DNA of 64,000 bases from Pedobacter ghigonis. Lineage in GTDB: Bacteria; Bacteroidota; Bacteroidia; Sphingobacteriales; Sphingobacteriaceae. Below the pieces are notes generated by a model, which was given only the letters and a program-made list of their open reading frames with translations, did no database searches and was not told the DNA's origin. Below, in pieces: positions 37,414 through 47,356 of this stretch. Every line of letters begins with the position of its first letter. Position 1 is the stretch's first letter. The DNA is taken from positions 26,419-90,418 of the forward strand of contig NZ_CAESCM010000022.1 in NCBI RefSeq assembly GCF_903166585.1, given 5' to 3'. Position numbers and translations under genes: made by a program.

Positions 37414-37899
37414 AAGTATAAGATATAAGCCGATCCAAATTATTCGAAGATTAACTACCTGGAATAATTGATGGTTGTAGCCATTTTAAAAATGAATGTT
37501 GCAGCCAGTTTTTTCCCGGGTAAAACCAAACTTAAAACTAATCATGAAAAGACAAAAAAGAGCGAATTCGGTATCTCCAGATTATTGATTTTTCCTGAAC
37601 TGGTGATGCAGCCTTTTCTGTAATTCATCCTTTATCAAATTAATCTCAAAACCAAAATATATGAAGAAAGTTAATTCTACTCCACACCCCGTTTACAGCT
37701 CAGTCAAAATTAACTCCGCACTGATGCTTTTATAAAAGCAAACCAATTAACTCTGAAAATGACATGGAACTTAGGGCTTAAGCTCAGGTTCCCAACCATG
37801 TCTGACGAAAATATTTTCGATCGGATGAATACCCTAATGCCTTTACAATTTTGAGTAATAAGGATCTCGTTAAAAATAACTAATCAATTAAACCATTTT
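37414..37899 (+). other. Long leader upstream of SusC 2 with short ORFs
   Basis: If transcription starts at copy 2 of the promoter element, the leader is about 490 bases, against about 120 for SusC 1. It holds short ATG-started ORFs: one opening MKRQKRANSVSPDY, one opening MKKVNSTPHPVYSSV and one opening MTWNLGLKLRFPTM. None resembles a known family. It may be a regulatory leader or the remains of a gene. Confidence 0.35.
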
Positions 37900-40800
37900 A
37901 TGAAGAAAAAAATACGAAATAAAGTGCCGCTCCATCTAAAGGGTAATGCTTTTAGATCAGTTTTTAAATTTTTAATCTATTTAGTAACAACAGTTTCCTG
38001 CTTAACGGCAACAGCACAAACTGAAGTAACAGTAACGGGTATCGTTAAAGACGAATCGGGAGGGATACCTGGCGTAAACGTAAAGGTGTCGGGTACGCTC
38101 AAAGGAATTTCGACAGATTCGGATGGGAAATACTCTATTAAAATGGCGCGGTCTGGAAGATTACTTTTTACAGGTGTTAGTTATAAACCTAAAACAGTAA
38201 CAGTTGCAGATTATTTGCCAAACAAAGAGGGAGTTTACATCATTAACGTAACATTGGTGAGTGACATCGGCTCATTAGATGAAGTCGCAGTTGTTGGCTT
38301 TGGTACCCAGAAAAAGGCCAGTATGGTGAGTTCTATTACGACCATTAGCCCAAAAGAACTGAAAGGGCCTACCAGTAATTTAACGACCATGATGCAGGGC
38401 CGTGTTGCAGGTATGATCGCTTATCAACGCAGTGGAGAACCAGGAGCAGATAACGCTCAGTTTTTCATCCGTGGTTTAGGTACTTTTGGTACAGGTAAGC
38501 AAGATCCGTTAATTTTAATTGATGGAATTGAATCTACGCAAAATGATATGGCGCGTTTGCAGGCAGATGATATTGCCTCTTTCAGCGTATTAAAAGATGC
38601 TACAGCATCGGCAGTGTATGGCGCGCGCGGGGCAAATGGTGTTGTATTAATTACAACAAAGTCGGGAGAAGCTGGCAATACAAATTTTACGGTAAGATCT
38701 GAAACAGCGGTATCATCTAATACCAAGAATTTTCAGTTTGCTGACAACATCACCTATATGCGTTTGGCAAATGAAGCCGCACTAACCCGAAATCCTCAGG
38801 CCGCTTTACCGTATCTCCAAACTAAAATAGATGGAACCGCCAGGGGCGATAATCCATTGTTATATCCAAGCAATAACTGGATCAATCAGTTAATTAAAGA
38901 TTATACCATAAACACGCGCAATAATATTAGCTTACAGGGTGGAGGAGAGAAAGCCCGGTTTTATGTTGCAGGCACATACAATATTGATAATGGAGTACTT
39001 AAAGTTGAAGGACTGAACAATTTTAACAATAACGTAAAGTTGAAAAACTATTCGGTTCGTTCAAATGTAGACCTTGATTTAACCAAAACCACTAAAGCAG
39101 CCATCCGGGTTTATGGACAATTTGATGATTATTCAGGCCCGCTATTAGGAGCCAACGGGCAAAATGGAGGCGAAAGAATTTTTAACCAAACCATTTGGTC
39201 TAACCCTGTTCTCTTTCCGGCCGTTTATCCGGCCGAATTGTCGCCATTTGCTACACACGCACTATTTGGTAATGCCATTACGCCCAATAACGGATTATAT
39301 GTAAATCCTTATGCCGAAATGGTTAAGGGTTATTCGGAGTACAACGCTTCGACGTTACAAACCCAGATTGAATTGAAACAGGATTTAAAGGCATTTACAG
39401 AAGGCTTAAGTGCGCGCTTAATGACCTATGCCAGACGGTATTCCTATTTTGATGTATCCAGAAGCTACAATCCTTTCTATTATTCAGCCAGCGAACAGCC
39501 AAATGGAGCAGTTGGCTTACAAGTTCTGAATCCCGGTGGACAAGGCTCTATAGGTGCAACCGGTACAGAGTATTTGGGCTATTCGGAAGGAAGAAAGATC
39601 TTAAATTCAACTTTTTATGCTGAACTGGCTTTAAATTATGCCAGAACATTTGGAGGCAAACATTCCGTGAGCGGTATGCTCATCACTACCATGCGTAACT
39701 ACCTGTCGGGTAATGCCGGTAGTTTGCAGCTGTCGCTTCCTGCACGTAACCAGGGCTTGTCTGGTAGGGCAACCTATGGCTATGATGATAAGTATCTGGC
39801 CGAATTCAACTTTGGTTATAATGGATCAGAACGTTTTGCAGATAATAACCGCTTTGGTTTCTTTCCATCATTTGGTTTAGGTTATGTAATCTCTAACGAG
39901 GAGTTTTTTAAGCCATTAACTAAAGTAATCAATAGCATGAAGTTAAGGGCTACTTATGGTTTTGTTGGAAATGATCAGATCGGAAATGACGATGATCGTT
40001 TCTTTTACATGTCGGAGGTTAACATGAATAACGGCACTTATGGTGCCTCTTTTGGAGAGCAATATGGCTATTATAAAGATGGAATATTGGTCAACAGATA
40101 TGCTAATCCATTAATTACCTGGGAAAGATCAGAGCAACTTAATCTTGGGGTAGATTTCAGGTTTTTTAATGCACTGGATATTAATATTGATGTTTACAGA
40201 AATACACGTTCCAATATTTTAACCTCACGTACCTATATTCCTACTACGATGGGTTTACAGGCTTCGGTAAGGGCTAATACCAATAAAGCCCAAAATGAGG
40301 GTGTTGATTTTGCAGCAGCCTTTAATAAATCTTTCGGCAATGGATGGTCAGTTCAAATGAGAGGTAATTTTACCTATGCCAAAAGTAAAATATTGATTAA
40401 CGATGAGCCAACCTACCCAGCAAACGAATATTACAGGACGAGCGTAGGCCTTCCTACAACACAAAGATTTGGCTATATCGCAGAACGTTTATTTATTGAT
40501 GATAACGAAGCTAAAAACTCTCCTTTGCAATTTGACGGTACCCCTGGTTTAAATTATGGTGGAGGTGATATCAAATACCGGGATGTAAATGGTGACGGGT
40601 TGATTAACGACCAGGATCAGGTGCCGATTGGTCTTCCAACTTCGCCCGAAATTATATACGGTTTTGGAGGTACAATTGGCTATAAAAGCTTCGATTTTAG
40701 TTTCTTTTTTCAAGGTTCCGCCCGTTCTTCTTTCTTTATCAACTCTGAAAATATAGCTCCTTTTGTATTAAACGGTGGCAGTCAGAACGGATTATTGTCA

Positions 40801-41154
40801 ACTATCGCTGATAGTTACTGGTCCGAAGAGAACAGAAATATTTATGCCATGTGGCCACGGTTGAGTCCAAACTTTGTCAGAAATAACAGCAGGGAAGGCA
40901 ACAACTTAAATCAAACCTCAACCTGGTGGATGAGAAGCGGGAATTTTTTGAGGTTGAGAAGTGTGGAGTTTGCCTACAATGCCAATAAGCGGTTTACGCA
41001 AAGAATTGGTTTAACAGCGCTCCGTTTATACGTAAGTGCAACTAATTTAGGATATATCAGCAGCTTCAAAGCCTGGGATCCGGAAATGGGAGGCAGAGGA
41101 TTGGGATATCCAATTCAGGGTACATATAATCTGGGTGTAAGAGCCTCATTTTAA
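37900..41154 (+). CDS. SusC/RagA-type TonB-linked outer-membrane transporter 2
   Basis: The 1084-residue protein has a signal anchor at about 15-40. A carboxypeptidase-like domain contains GIPGVNVKVSGTLKG. The SusC box VAVVGFGTQKKASMVSSI is followed by a plug with LKDATASAVYGARGANGVV. The barrel ends in VRASF. It is quite different from SusC 1 and probably takes a different fragment of the same glycan, since both share an upstream element. SusD 2 follows after 32 bases. Confidence 0.96.
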   Translation: MKKKIRNKVPLHLKGNAFRSVFKFLIYLVTTVSCLTATAQTEVTVTGIVKDESGGIPGVNVKVSGTLKGISTDSDGKYSIKMARSGRLLFTGVSYKPKTVTVADYLPNKEGVYIINVTLVSDIGSLDEVAVVGFGTQKKASMVSSITTISPKELKGPTSNLTTMMQGRVAGMIAYQRSGEPGADNAQFFIRGLGTFGTGKQDPLILIDGIESTQNDMARLQADDIASFSVLKDATASAVYGARGANGVVLITTKSGEAGNTNFTVRSETAVSSNTKNFQFADNITYMRLANEAALTRNPQAALPYLQTKIDGTARGDNPLLYPSNNWINQLIKDYTINTRNNISLQGGGEKARFYVAGTYNIDNGVLKVEGLNNFNNNVKLKNYSVRSNVDLDLTKTTKAAIRVYGQFDDYSGPLLGANGQNGGERIFNQTIWSNPVLFPAVYPAELSPFATHALFGNAITPNNGLYVNPYAEMVKGYSEYNASTLQTQIELKQDLKAFTEGLSARLMTYARRYSYFDVSRSYNPFYYSASEQPNGAVGLQVLNPGGQGSIGATGTEYLGYSEGRKILNSTFYAELALNYARTFGGKHSVSGMLITTMRNYLSGNAGSLQLSLPARNQGLSGRATYGYDDKYLAEFNFGYNGSERFADNNRFGFFPSFGLGYVISNEEFFKPLTKVINSMKLRATYGFVGNDQIGNDDDRFFYMSEVNMNNGTYGASFGEQYGYYKDGILVNRYANPLITWERSEQLNLGVDFRFFNALDINIDVYRNTRSNILTSRTYIPTTMGLQASVRANTNKAQNEGVDFAAAFNKSFGNGWSVQMRGNFTYAKSKILINDEPTYPANEYYRTSVGLPTTQRFGYIAERLFIDDNEAKNSPLQFDGTPGLNYGGGDIKYRDVNGDGLINDQDQVPIGLPTSPEIIYGFGGTIGYKSFDFSFFFQGSARSSFFINSENIAPFVLNGGSQNGLLSTIADSYWSEENRNIYAMWPRLSPNFVRNNSREGNNLNQTSTWWMRSGNFLRLRSVEFAYNANKRFTQRIGLTALRLYVSATNLGYISSFKAWDPEMGGRGLGYPIQGTYNLGVRASF

Positions 41155-41186
41155 TTAGAAACACATGGTTTTAATATCATAATAAA

Positions 41187-43151
41187 ATGAAAAATATAAC
41201 AATAAATAAAATAAAGCATAGTGTTAGAAATATAGCGGTAACCGTATTTTTTGCAGGTACTCTATGCACCATGTCTGCATGTAAAAAGTATTTAGATATC
41301 GTTCCTGATAACGTAGCAACAATTGATAATGCTTTCACCATGAGAACTGAGGCAGAAAAATATCTGTTTACCTGTTATTCCTTTTTGCCGAAAGATGGCG
41401 ATCCGCTTTATAATGTGGGTTTGCTTTCAGGTGATGAACTTTGGATTCCAACCCAGGAATGGGAATTCGTATCCTATGCATGGCGAGGTGCCAGAGGCGG
41501 TCAGAATGCTGCCAATCCATATATGAATGCATGGAATGGCAATTATCAGGGTGGAGGCCCCGGCGATTTCTTTGGTTTATGGAAGGGCATAAGAAATTGT
41601 AATATCTTTTTAGAAAATGTAAAAGATGAAAGCAAAGTAAGAGACCTGCGCCCTGACGAACGTGCGCGTTGGATAGCAGAGGTTACTTTCTTAAAAGCAT
41701 ATTACCATTATTACCTTTTACGGATGTACGGACCAATTCCATTGGTTGATCAGAATATAGATATTAGTGCACCGGAAGAAGATGTAAGGATTAAACGTAA
41801 ACCATTTGACGAATGTGTGGCTTATATTTCCGGATTGATCGATGAATCTACCATAAATCTGCCACCCATTATTACGGATAGAACTACGGAGTTGGGAAGG
41901 ATCACCCGACCGATAGCATTGGCTGTAAAGGCTAAATTATTATTGCTTGCTGCAAGTCCGTTGTTTAACGGAAATCAGGATTATGCCAATTTTAAAGACC
42001 ATGATGGTGTAAATCTTTTCCCGGCAGCGTATAGCGCTACGAAATGGAAAAATGCGGCTGATGCTGCCAAGATAGCTATTGATGCTGCAGAACAGGCAGG
42101 TGCCGCATTATATAAGTTTCCGGGCTCAACGTTTAAACTTTCCGACTCTACAAATTTGCAACTAACGCTGAGGAGTGCAGTTACAGAACGGTGGAATACC
42201 GAGCATGTTTGGGCAAATCCGAACAGCAGGGCAAATATGTTACAACGCGTAGCCATGCCTAAACTGGCTGCCGGAGGGGCAAGTGGCGATGCAAGAATGC
42301 AGTTGGCCGCTCCACTTAAAATTGCAGAAATGTTTTATTCAAGCAATGGGGTTCCTATTAATGAAGATAAGGTTTTAAATTTTTCGAATAAGTATAGTTT
42401 AAGAACTGCTGTTAATAAAGAGCGTTTCTATATCAAAGTCGGTTATGAAACAGCACGTGTAAATTTTGATCGCGAGCCACGTTTTTATGCCGCCCTTGGT
42501 TTTGATGGCGGTGTATGGTATAAGTATGATAGTCCTTCTAATTCTGATGAAAATACCTGGGTAGTAGAAGGTAAGTACACCCAATTGGCAGGTGCTACAC
42601 ACGTGGGTTTTTACAATGAAACCGGTTATTACGTTAAAAAACTGGTAGACTGGAATATGACTAACAGTACTAATGGGGTTTCTTATCGCGATTATCCCTG
42701 GCCGCAAATCCGTTTGGCAGATTTATATCTGATGTATGCAGAGGCATTAAATGAAAGTCAGGGGCCGGTTAACGATGTTTTTGAATATGTAGATAGAATT
42801 CGGAAGCGTGCCGGGTTGGCAGGTGTAGTAGAATCGTGGAATAGCTTTTCCAATAATCCGAGTAAACCAACAACTAAAGATGGATTAAGAGAAATTATCC
42901 ATCAGGAAAGAGGAATTGAACTCGCTTTCGAAGGTAATCGTTATTGGGATATGAAAAGGTGGAAGAAAGCGGGCGAAGTATTTAATCAGGCGATAACAGG
43001 CTGGAGCGTATTTCAAGCCAATACCTTGGATTATTATAGAGTAAGAACAATCTATACCCAAAATTTTGTTGCTCCACGCGATTATCTGGCACCAATTAGA
43101 AATTATGATATTACTGTAAACCCCAAACTGGTTCAAAATCCAGGCTGGTAA
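41187..43151 (+). CDS. SusD/RagB-type surface lipoprotein 2
   Basis: The 654-residue lipoprotein has its lipobox Cys at 32 in TMSACKKYL. The N-terminal part contains WIAEVTFLKAYYHYYLLRMY, a standard SusD helix pair. The C-terminal part has IHQERGIELAFEGNRYWDMK and ends VQNPGW. It partners SusC 2. It is longer than SusD 1 because of a central insertion (about 280-420). Confidence 0.95.
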   Translation: MKNITINKIKHSVRNIAVTVFFAGTLCTMSACKKYLDIVPDNVATIDNAFTMRTEAEKYLFTCYSFLPKDGDPLYNVGLLSGDELWIPTQEWEFVSYAWRGARGGQNAANPYMNAWNGNYQGGGPGDFFGLWKGIRNCNIFLENVKDESKVRDLRPDERARWIAEVTFLKAYYHYYLLRMYGPIPLVDQNIDISAPEEDVRIKRKPFDECVAYISGLIDESTINLPPIITDRTTELGRITRPIALAVKAKLLLLAASPLFNGNQDYANFKDHDGVNLFPAAYSATKWKNAADAAKIAIDAAEQAGAALYKFPGSTFKLSDSTNLQLTLRSAVTERWNTEHVWANPNSRANMLQRVAMPKLAAGGASGDARMQLAAPLKIAEMFYSSNGVPINEDKVLNFSNKYSLRTAVNKERFYIKVGYETARVNFDREPRFYAALGFDGGVWYKYDSPSNSDENTWVVEGKYTQLAGATHVGFYNETGYYVKKLVDWNMTNSTNGVSYRDYPWPQIRLADLYLMYAEALNESQGPVNDVFEYVDRIRKRAGLAGVVESWNSFSNNPSKPTTKDGLREIIHQERGIELAFEGNRYWDMKRWKKAGEVFNQAITGWSVFQANTLDYYRVRTIYTQNFVAPRDYLAPIRNYDITVNPKLVQNPGW

Positions 43152-43178
43152 TTTATAAACCAAATAGCATTTTCAGAT

Positions 43179-44375
43179 ATGAACAATATGAAATTAAATC
43201 TTGTACTCCTGTTATCATTGGCGATAACCTTAATCGTAGGTTGTAAGGTTGATGAACTTGAACCCCTCGAAAAAAATACAGAAGTACCAGGCACTGTTTC
43301 CAATGTGAAATGGACTGCCGGACCAGGCAATGCAACCCTAACCTATGCTGTACCTAACAATAATAATTTGCTATATATTAAAGCTGTTTATACGCTTGCC
43401 TCAGGGCGTGTAATGGAAGTAAAGGCTTCGTATTATGGTAATACTTTAAAAGTTGAGGGTTTTGGCGATACCGAAGAACATGAGGTAAAGCTTTATGCCG
43501 TTACCAGAAGTGAAATAGAATCTGCGCCTGTGAGTGTAAAGGTAAAACCTCTCGAAAATCCGATTTGGGGAGTATTCAGGAGCATTAAAGCACAGGCAGA
43601 TTTTGGAGGATTGAGATTTACAGCAAAAAATATTGCTAAAGCAGATCTGGCGATAGAAATCCTAACTGAAGATAGCAAAGGCAAACTCGTGCCCACTTCA
43701 AAAAATATATATACCTCAATTGTGGATATAGATCAGGCAATAAGGGGATATGATCCTGTTGAGCGCAAATTTGCCATTACCATTAGAGATAGGTGGTTAA
43801 ACTACAGCGATACACTATATACCAAGTTAACCCCACTTTACGAAGCCGTTATTCCAAAATCGGGTTATAAAGCCGTTACATTACCGGGCGACGTAGCACT
43901 GAATACCTCAACTTCAATAGCAGGAATGTGGGATGGAGATACCAATGGCTGGCCGCGGGTATTGATGACCAGTTCTGCCGTTTTAACTCCTCAGTGGGTA
44001 ACGTTTGATATTGGTAAACTCTCTTCATTAAGTCGCATTGTAATATGGGATTATCCCGAGTATTTAAATGGCCGTACCTATTATTATGGTGGTAATTTAC
44101 TGGATTTCGAAATTTGGGGAACAGATAATCCACCATCAGATGGCAGTTTTACCAACTGGACCAAATTAGGCACATTTAAGTCTATAAAACCATCAGGCAG
44201 TGCCTATGGTGTAAATACGGCAGAAGATAACACAATAGGAGCCGCCGGTTTAAACTACACCTTTGATGCAGGTATCCCAAAAGTACGTTACATCCGCATT
44301 AAGAGCTCAAAAAACTGGCAGGGAACAACATTTATGGCTATCGGAGAAATTCAGCTTTATGGCGATCCAAGATAA
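43179..44375 (+). CDS. DUF4959/DUF5126/DUF5000-type surface lipoprotein
   Basis: The 398-residue lipoprotein has Cys22 (LIVGCKVDEL) followed by DELEPLEK. Fibronectin-like segments (about 35-230) lead to a C-terminal discoidin/F5-8C-like domain (about 245-395), with WVTFDIGKLSSLSRIVIWD. This domain order is known for proteins encoded next to SusC/SusD pairs, which act as surface glycan-binding proteins. It follows SusD 2 after 27 bases. The glycan preference cannot be read. Confidence 0.82.
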   Translation: MNNMKLNLVLLLSLAITLIVGCKVDELEPLEKNTEVPGTVSNVKWTAGPGNATLTYAVPNNNNLLYIKAVYTLASGRVMEVKASYYGNTLKVEGFGDTEEHEVKLYAVTRSEIESAPVSVKVKPLENPIWGVFRSIKAQADFGGLRFTAKNIAKADLAIEILTEDSKGKLVPTSKNIYTSIVDIDQAIRGYDPVERKFAITIRDRWLNYSDTLYTKLTPLYEAVIPKSGYKAVTLPGDVALNTSTSIAGMWDGDTNGWPRVLMTSSAVLTPQWVTFDIGKLSSLSRIVIWDYPEYLNGRTYYYGGNLLDFEIWGTDNPPSDGSFTNWTKLGTFKSIKPSGSAYGVNTAEDNTIGAAGLNYTFDAGIPKVRYIRIKSSKNWQGTTFMAIGEIQLYGDPR

Positions 44376-44400
44376 TATGATAATGCTAAATAAAATTAAA

Positions 44401-45633
44401 ATGAAAAGGATTTTTAAAAAAAATAACATCCGGCTACGTCAGTTAGGATTAGCCCTTTTATTCATTACAACAGTACTGGCTTGTACAAAAAAAGACGATT
44501 ATAAAAAGTTTGTAGCAGGTGGAGAGATCTCTTATACCGGGAAATTAGATTCTGTTAAAATCAATTCCGGGAAATACCGTGTATTGGTAAATGGTTTGTT
44601 TATTGCTGATCCGAAAGTGAAAAAATGTGTGGTATATTGGAATAATAAGGCCGATTCGGTCATTATTCCGGTAACCCGAACCCCAAATGTAGATACACTT
44701 AAGTTTTTCATTAACAATATGAAAGAAGGGGTGCAGAACTTTACTATATACACTTACGATGGTGCGGGTAATAAATCAATTCCGGTATATAAAACCGGAA
44801 GGGTTTATGGCGATCGGTATCAGGTTACTTTATCGAACAGGGCAATAAATTCTGCATTTACAAATGAAAATGGGGTAACAGCACTTGAATTCGGCGGGAT
44901 GGACCGGGTGAGCGGAGTATTTGCAACAGAAGTGATTTATACTGACAATGCTAATGTCGACAAAACGGTAAGGGTACCCATTAATACCAATAACTTTACT
45001 TTGGCCAATTTTAAAGAAAAAGGAACAATTAAGTACCGAACTTTATTCTTGCCCGATTCTTTAAGTGTGGATACATTTTATACCGATTACACAAGTTTAT
45101 ATGTTCCAAAATTTATCAAAGCCGATGTGACTTCAACATATTTAAAAAATGTGGGCCCCAACGTAAATTTTTCATCTATCAACAGCGCTAACAGGTGGGG
45201 GATTTTAAGCGATTGGGTTACAAGCGCCTCTGTAAAAAATGCGAGTGGCTTTGGTGGCTACGAAAAGAAAAGTAACGTTGGTTACATATCGCTCGAAGCA
45301 GGATGGGGGCTTGCCAATGTTACCGATGGTAAAATATACCAGACTATCAATCTTCCTTCAGGTAATTATCGGTTTGAAATCGTAATGACCGATTTTAATG
45401 CCGGTGGGTCGAGGTATCTCACCGTTGCCGAAGGAACTAGCGTGCCTAATGTGGCCAATATTACTGGTTCGAGCATTGCCTTTTCTAATCTTGAAAGTAA
45501 GGTGCTTAACTTTGAATTGACTCAGGCCAAGCAGGTGTCTTTAGGTTTTGCAGCATCATTAACCGGGACAGGTAGCACAGGCCAGTATGCGAAAATAACA
45601 TCTGTTAAATTATATAAGATTAATTATTTATAG
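44401..45633 (+). CDS. DUF4998/DUF5013-type surface lipoprotein
   Basis: The lipoprotein has its lipobox Cys at 28 (TTVLACTKKDD) when started at ATG 44401. Upstream in-frame ATGs at 44377 and 44383 are less good, and the frame further upstream only overlaps the previous gene. A DUF4998-like N-terminal part (about 35-215) is followed by a DUF5013-like C-terminal beta-sandwich (about 245-410). It is probably a second surface glycan-binding protein of the locus. A perfect hairpin terminates transcription after it. Confidence 0.8.
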   Translation: MKRIFKKNNIRLRQLGLALLFITTVLACTKKDDYKKFVAGGEISYTGKLDSVKINSGKYRVLVNGLFIADPKVKKCVVYWNNKADSVIIPVTRTPNVDTLKFFINNMKEGVQNFTIYTYDGAGNKSIPVYKTGRVYGDRYQVTLSNRAINSAFTNENGVTALEFGGMDRVSGVFATEVIYTDNANVDKTVRVPINTNNFTLANFKEKGTIKYRTLFLPDSLSVDTFYTDYTSLYVPKFIKADVTSTYLKNVGPNVNFSSINSANRWGILSDWVTSASVKNASGFGGYEKKSNVGYISLEAGWGLANVTDGKIYQTINLPSGNYRFEIVMTDFNAGGSRYLTVAEGTSVPNVANITGSSIAFSNLESKVLNFELTQAKQVSLGFAASLTGTGSTGQYAKITSVKLYKINYL

Positions 45634-45643
45634 CATATAGTGT

Positions 45644-45693
45644 TGCATTAGCAATCTGAAAATTAATTTTTTTAGATTGCTAATGCATTTTTA
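45644..45693 (+). terminator. Terminator after the SusC/D 2 operon
   Basis: A perfect 14-bp stem, TGCATTAGCAATCT with AGATTGCTAATGCA, has a 16-base AT-rich loop and is followed by TTTTTA. Confidence 0.85.
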
Positions 45694-45775
45694 TAGTAAC
45701 CCGAAATTGTCGATTCTATATGATTAGTATCAAACGTTTCTTTAGGGTAACTAAATTAGTCTTTCAGGAAAATCT

Positions 45776-46633
45776 ATGAAAAAACACATTCCAATCTGCC
45801 TTATTTTATTATTACCCATTGTTATCCAGTCTTGTGCGGTAAAAAAAGTTAAGGATGTTTCTGCCAAATATGCCACCGAAGGTTACAAATTGGTTTGGAG
45901 CGATGAATTTGAAAAAGACGGAATACCCAATCCCGCTAACTGGACTTACGAAAAAGGTTTTGTGCGTAATGAAGAATTACAGTGGTATCAACCTGAAAAT
46001 GCTTTTTGTAAAGATGGTAAGCTAATTATCGAAGCCCGGAAAGAACAAAAGCCTAATCCATTGTACGTTGCAGGAAGTAAAGACTGGCGCAAAATGCCTC
46101 AAAATATCGAATATACTTCGGCTTGTATCATTACCAAAGATTTGCAAAGCTGGCAATATGGTCGTTTCGAAATGAAAGCTAAAATCGACATTTCAGCAGG
46201 CTTGTGGCCAGCATTCTGGACTTTAGGCCTAAAAGGTCGCTGGCCGGCCAATGGCGAAATTGATATAATGGAATATTACAGAGGTAAAATACTGGCCAAT
46301 ATTGCCAGTATAGGTAAAAATGATAAACCCAAATGGTTTAGCAATACCAAATCAACCGATTCGCTTGGTGGAAAGAAATGGGCTTCCGAATTTCATACCT
46401 GGCGAATGGACTGGGACGAAACAGCAATCAGCCTTTTTGTTGATGATGTTTTAATGAATAAAACCCTATTGAGCCAGCTGGAGAACGAGAACGGAACAAC
46501 GTTTCATCCTTTTAAACAAAAGCATTATATCTTATTTGATTTGGCCATGGGTGGTATGAATGGTGGTGACCTCAATGATACCCGTTTCCCGAATCGGATG
46601 GAGGTTGAATATGTAAGGGTTTATCAGAAATAA
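45776..46633 (+). CDS. GH16 lipoprotein, endo-beta-1,3-galactanase/glucanase type
   Basis: The 285-residue lipoprotein has its lipobox Cys at 20 (IQSCAVKK). The GH16 jelly-roll shows catalytic GEIDIMEYYRG, giving nucleophile Glu161, assisting Asp163 and acid/base Glu166. FEMKAKIDISAGLWPAFW is also typical. GH16 includes laminarinases, agarases and endo-beta-1,3-galactanases. The locus context favours an endo-beta-1,3-galactanase that cuts the backbone at the cell surface. The gene stands behind a terminator, so it has a separate transcript. Confidence 0.9.
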   Translation: MKKHIPICLILLLPIVIQSCAVKKVKDVSAKYATEGYKLVWSDEFEKDGIPNPANWTYEKGFVRNEELQWYQPENAFCKDGKLIIEARKEQKPNPLYVAGSKDWRKMPQNIEYTSACIITKDLQSWQYGRFEMKAKIDISAGLWPAFWTLGLKGRWPANGEIDIMEYYRGKILANIASIGKNDKPKWFSNTKSTDSLGGKKWASEFHTWRMDWDETAISLFVDDVLMNKTLLSQLENENGTTFHPFKQKHYILFDLAMGGMNGGDLNDTRFPNRMEVEYVRVYQK

Positions 46634-46644
46634 ATACAAAAAAA

Positions 46645-46675
46645 GACCTTACAGGTTTTTAAAACCTGCAAGGTC
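46645..46675. terminator. Bidirectional terminator between GH16 and OmpA genes
   Basis: GACCTTACAGGTTTT and AAAACCTGCAAGGTC form a long stem with one mismatch. A-rich sequence on the left and an A-tract on the right let it serve both converging genes. Confidence 0.8.
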
Positions 46676-46686
46676 TAAAATACGTT

Positions 46687-47217
46687 TTAATTCTGAACCT
46701 TAATTTCAGTTCTTCTGTTTATAATTCTGCCTTCTTCGCTGTTGTTGGTGCTAATCGGGTTTTTCTCGCCATGGCCAACAACCGTAAAATTAGTTCCATT
46801 TAAACCAGCGTTTACAAAGTAAGATTTTACTGCATTTGCACGGTCAACAGATAATTGCATATTATGTTCCGGTGTTCCTTCTGCCGATGAATAACCATTA
46901 AGTACAAACTTGGTTTCAGGCGATTTTTTCATTTCTGAAACAGCTTTATCTAAAATAGAAAAAGACGAGGTTTTTAGTACGAACGAGTTAAATTCAAACT
47001 GAATATTGTCGAGGTTAAAGTTTGGTTTTTCAACAGGAGCTGGTTTTTCTGGCTCTTTTTCGGGTGCCGGAGCTGGTTTTTTCTCTTCAACCGGTGCTGG
47101 TTTCTCAACAGGTGCAGGAGTAGGTTTTGCTACCAGCTTTTTTGTTTTGCACGAGTAAAGGCTTAAGGTTAATGATGCAACGAGCGCTGTAAATAAAAGT
47201 TTTTTGGTAATGTTCAT
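46687..47217 (-). CDS. OmpA-family lipoprotein
   Basis: The 176-residue lipoprotein has its lipobox Cys at 23 (YSCKTKKLV). A Pro/Lys/Glu-rich linker with PAPVEKPAPVEEKKPAPAPE repeats (about 30-68) spans toward peptidoglycan. The OmpA C-terminal domain (about 75-175) has LNGYSSAEGTPEHNMQLS and the RRTEIKV end. It is a peptidoglycan-tethering outer-membrane protein and not part of the PUL. Confidence 0.9.
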   Translation of the reverse strand: MNITKKLLFTALVASLTLSLYSCKTKKLVAKPTPAPVEKPAPVEEKKPAPAPEKEPEKPAPVEKPNFNLDNIQFEFNSFVLKTSSFSILDKAVSEMKKSPETKFVLNGYSSAEGTPEHNMQLSVDRANAVKSYFVNAGLNGTNFTVVGHGEKNPISTNNSEEGRIINRRTEIKVQN

Positions 47218-47356
47218 GTTCTTAGATTAATTTAAGTTTATTGTGTGTTTTGTTGCCAAACATACTAATAAAATGATTATAGCTATAACGATGATTTTTA
47301 AAAGAACTTATACTACAGCGCGGAAATGCTCAAAAACAACCCCCTTTTAATTGAAT

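Noticed and set aside
44263..44400. N-terminal extension of the DUF4998-type protein
   Set aside because: It overlaps the previous gene in another frame and would place 46 residues before the lipoprotein signal.
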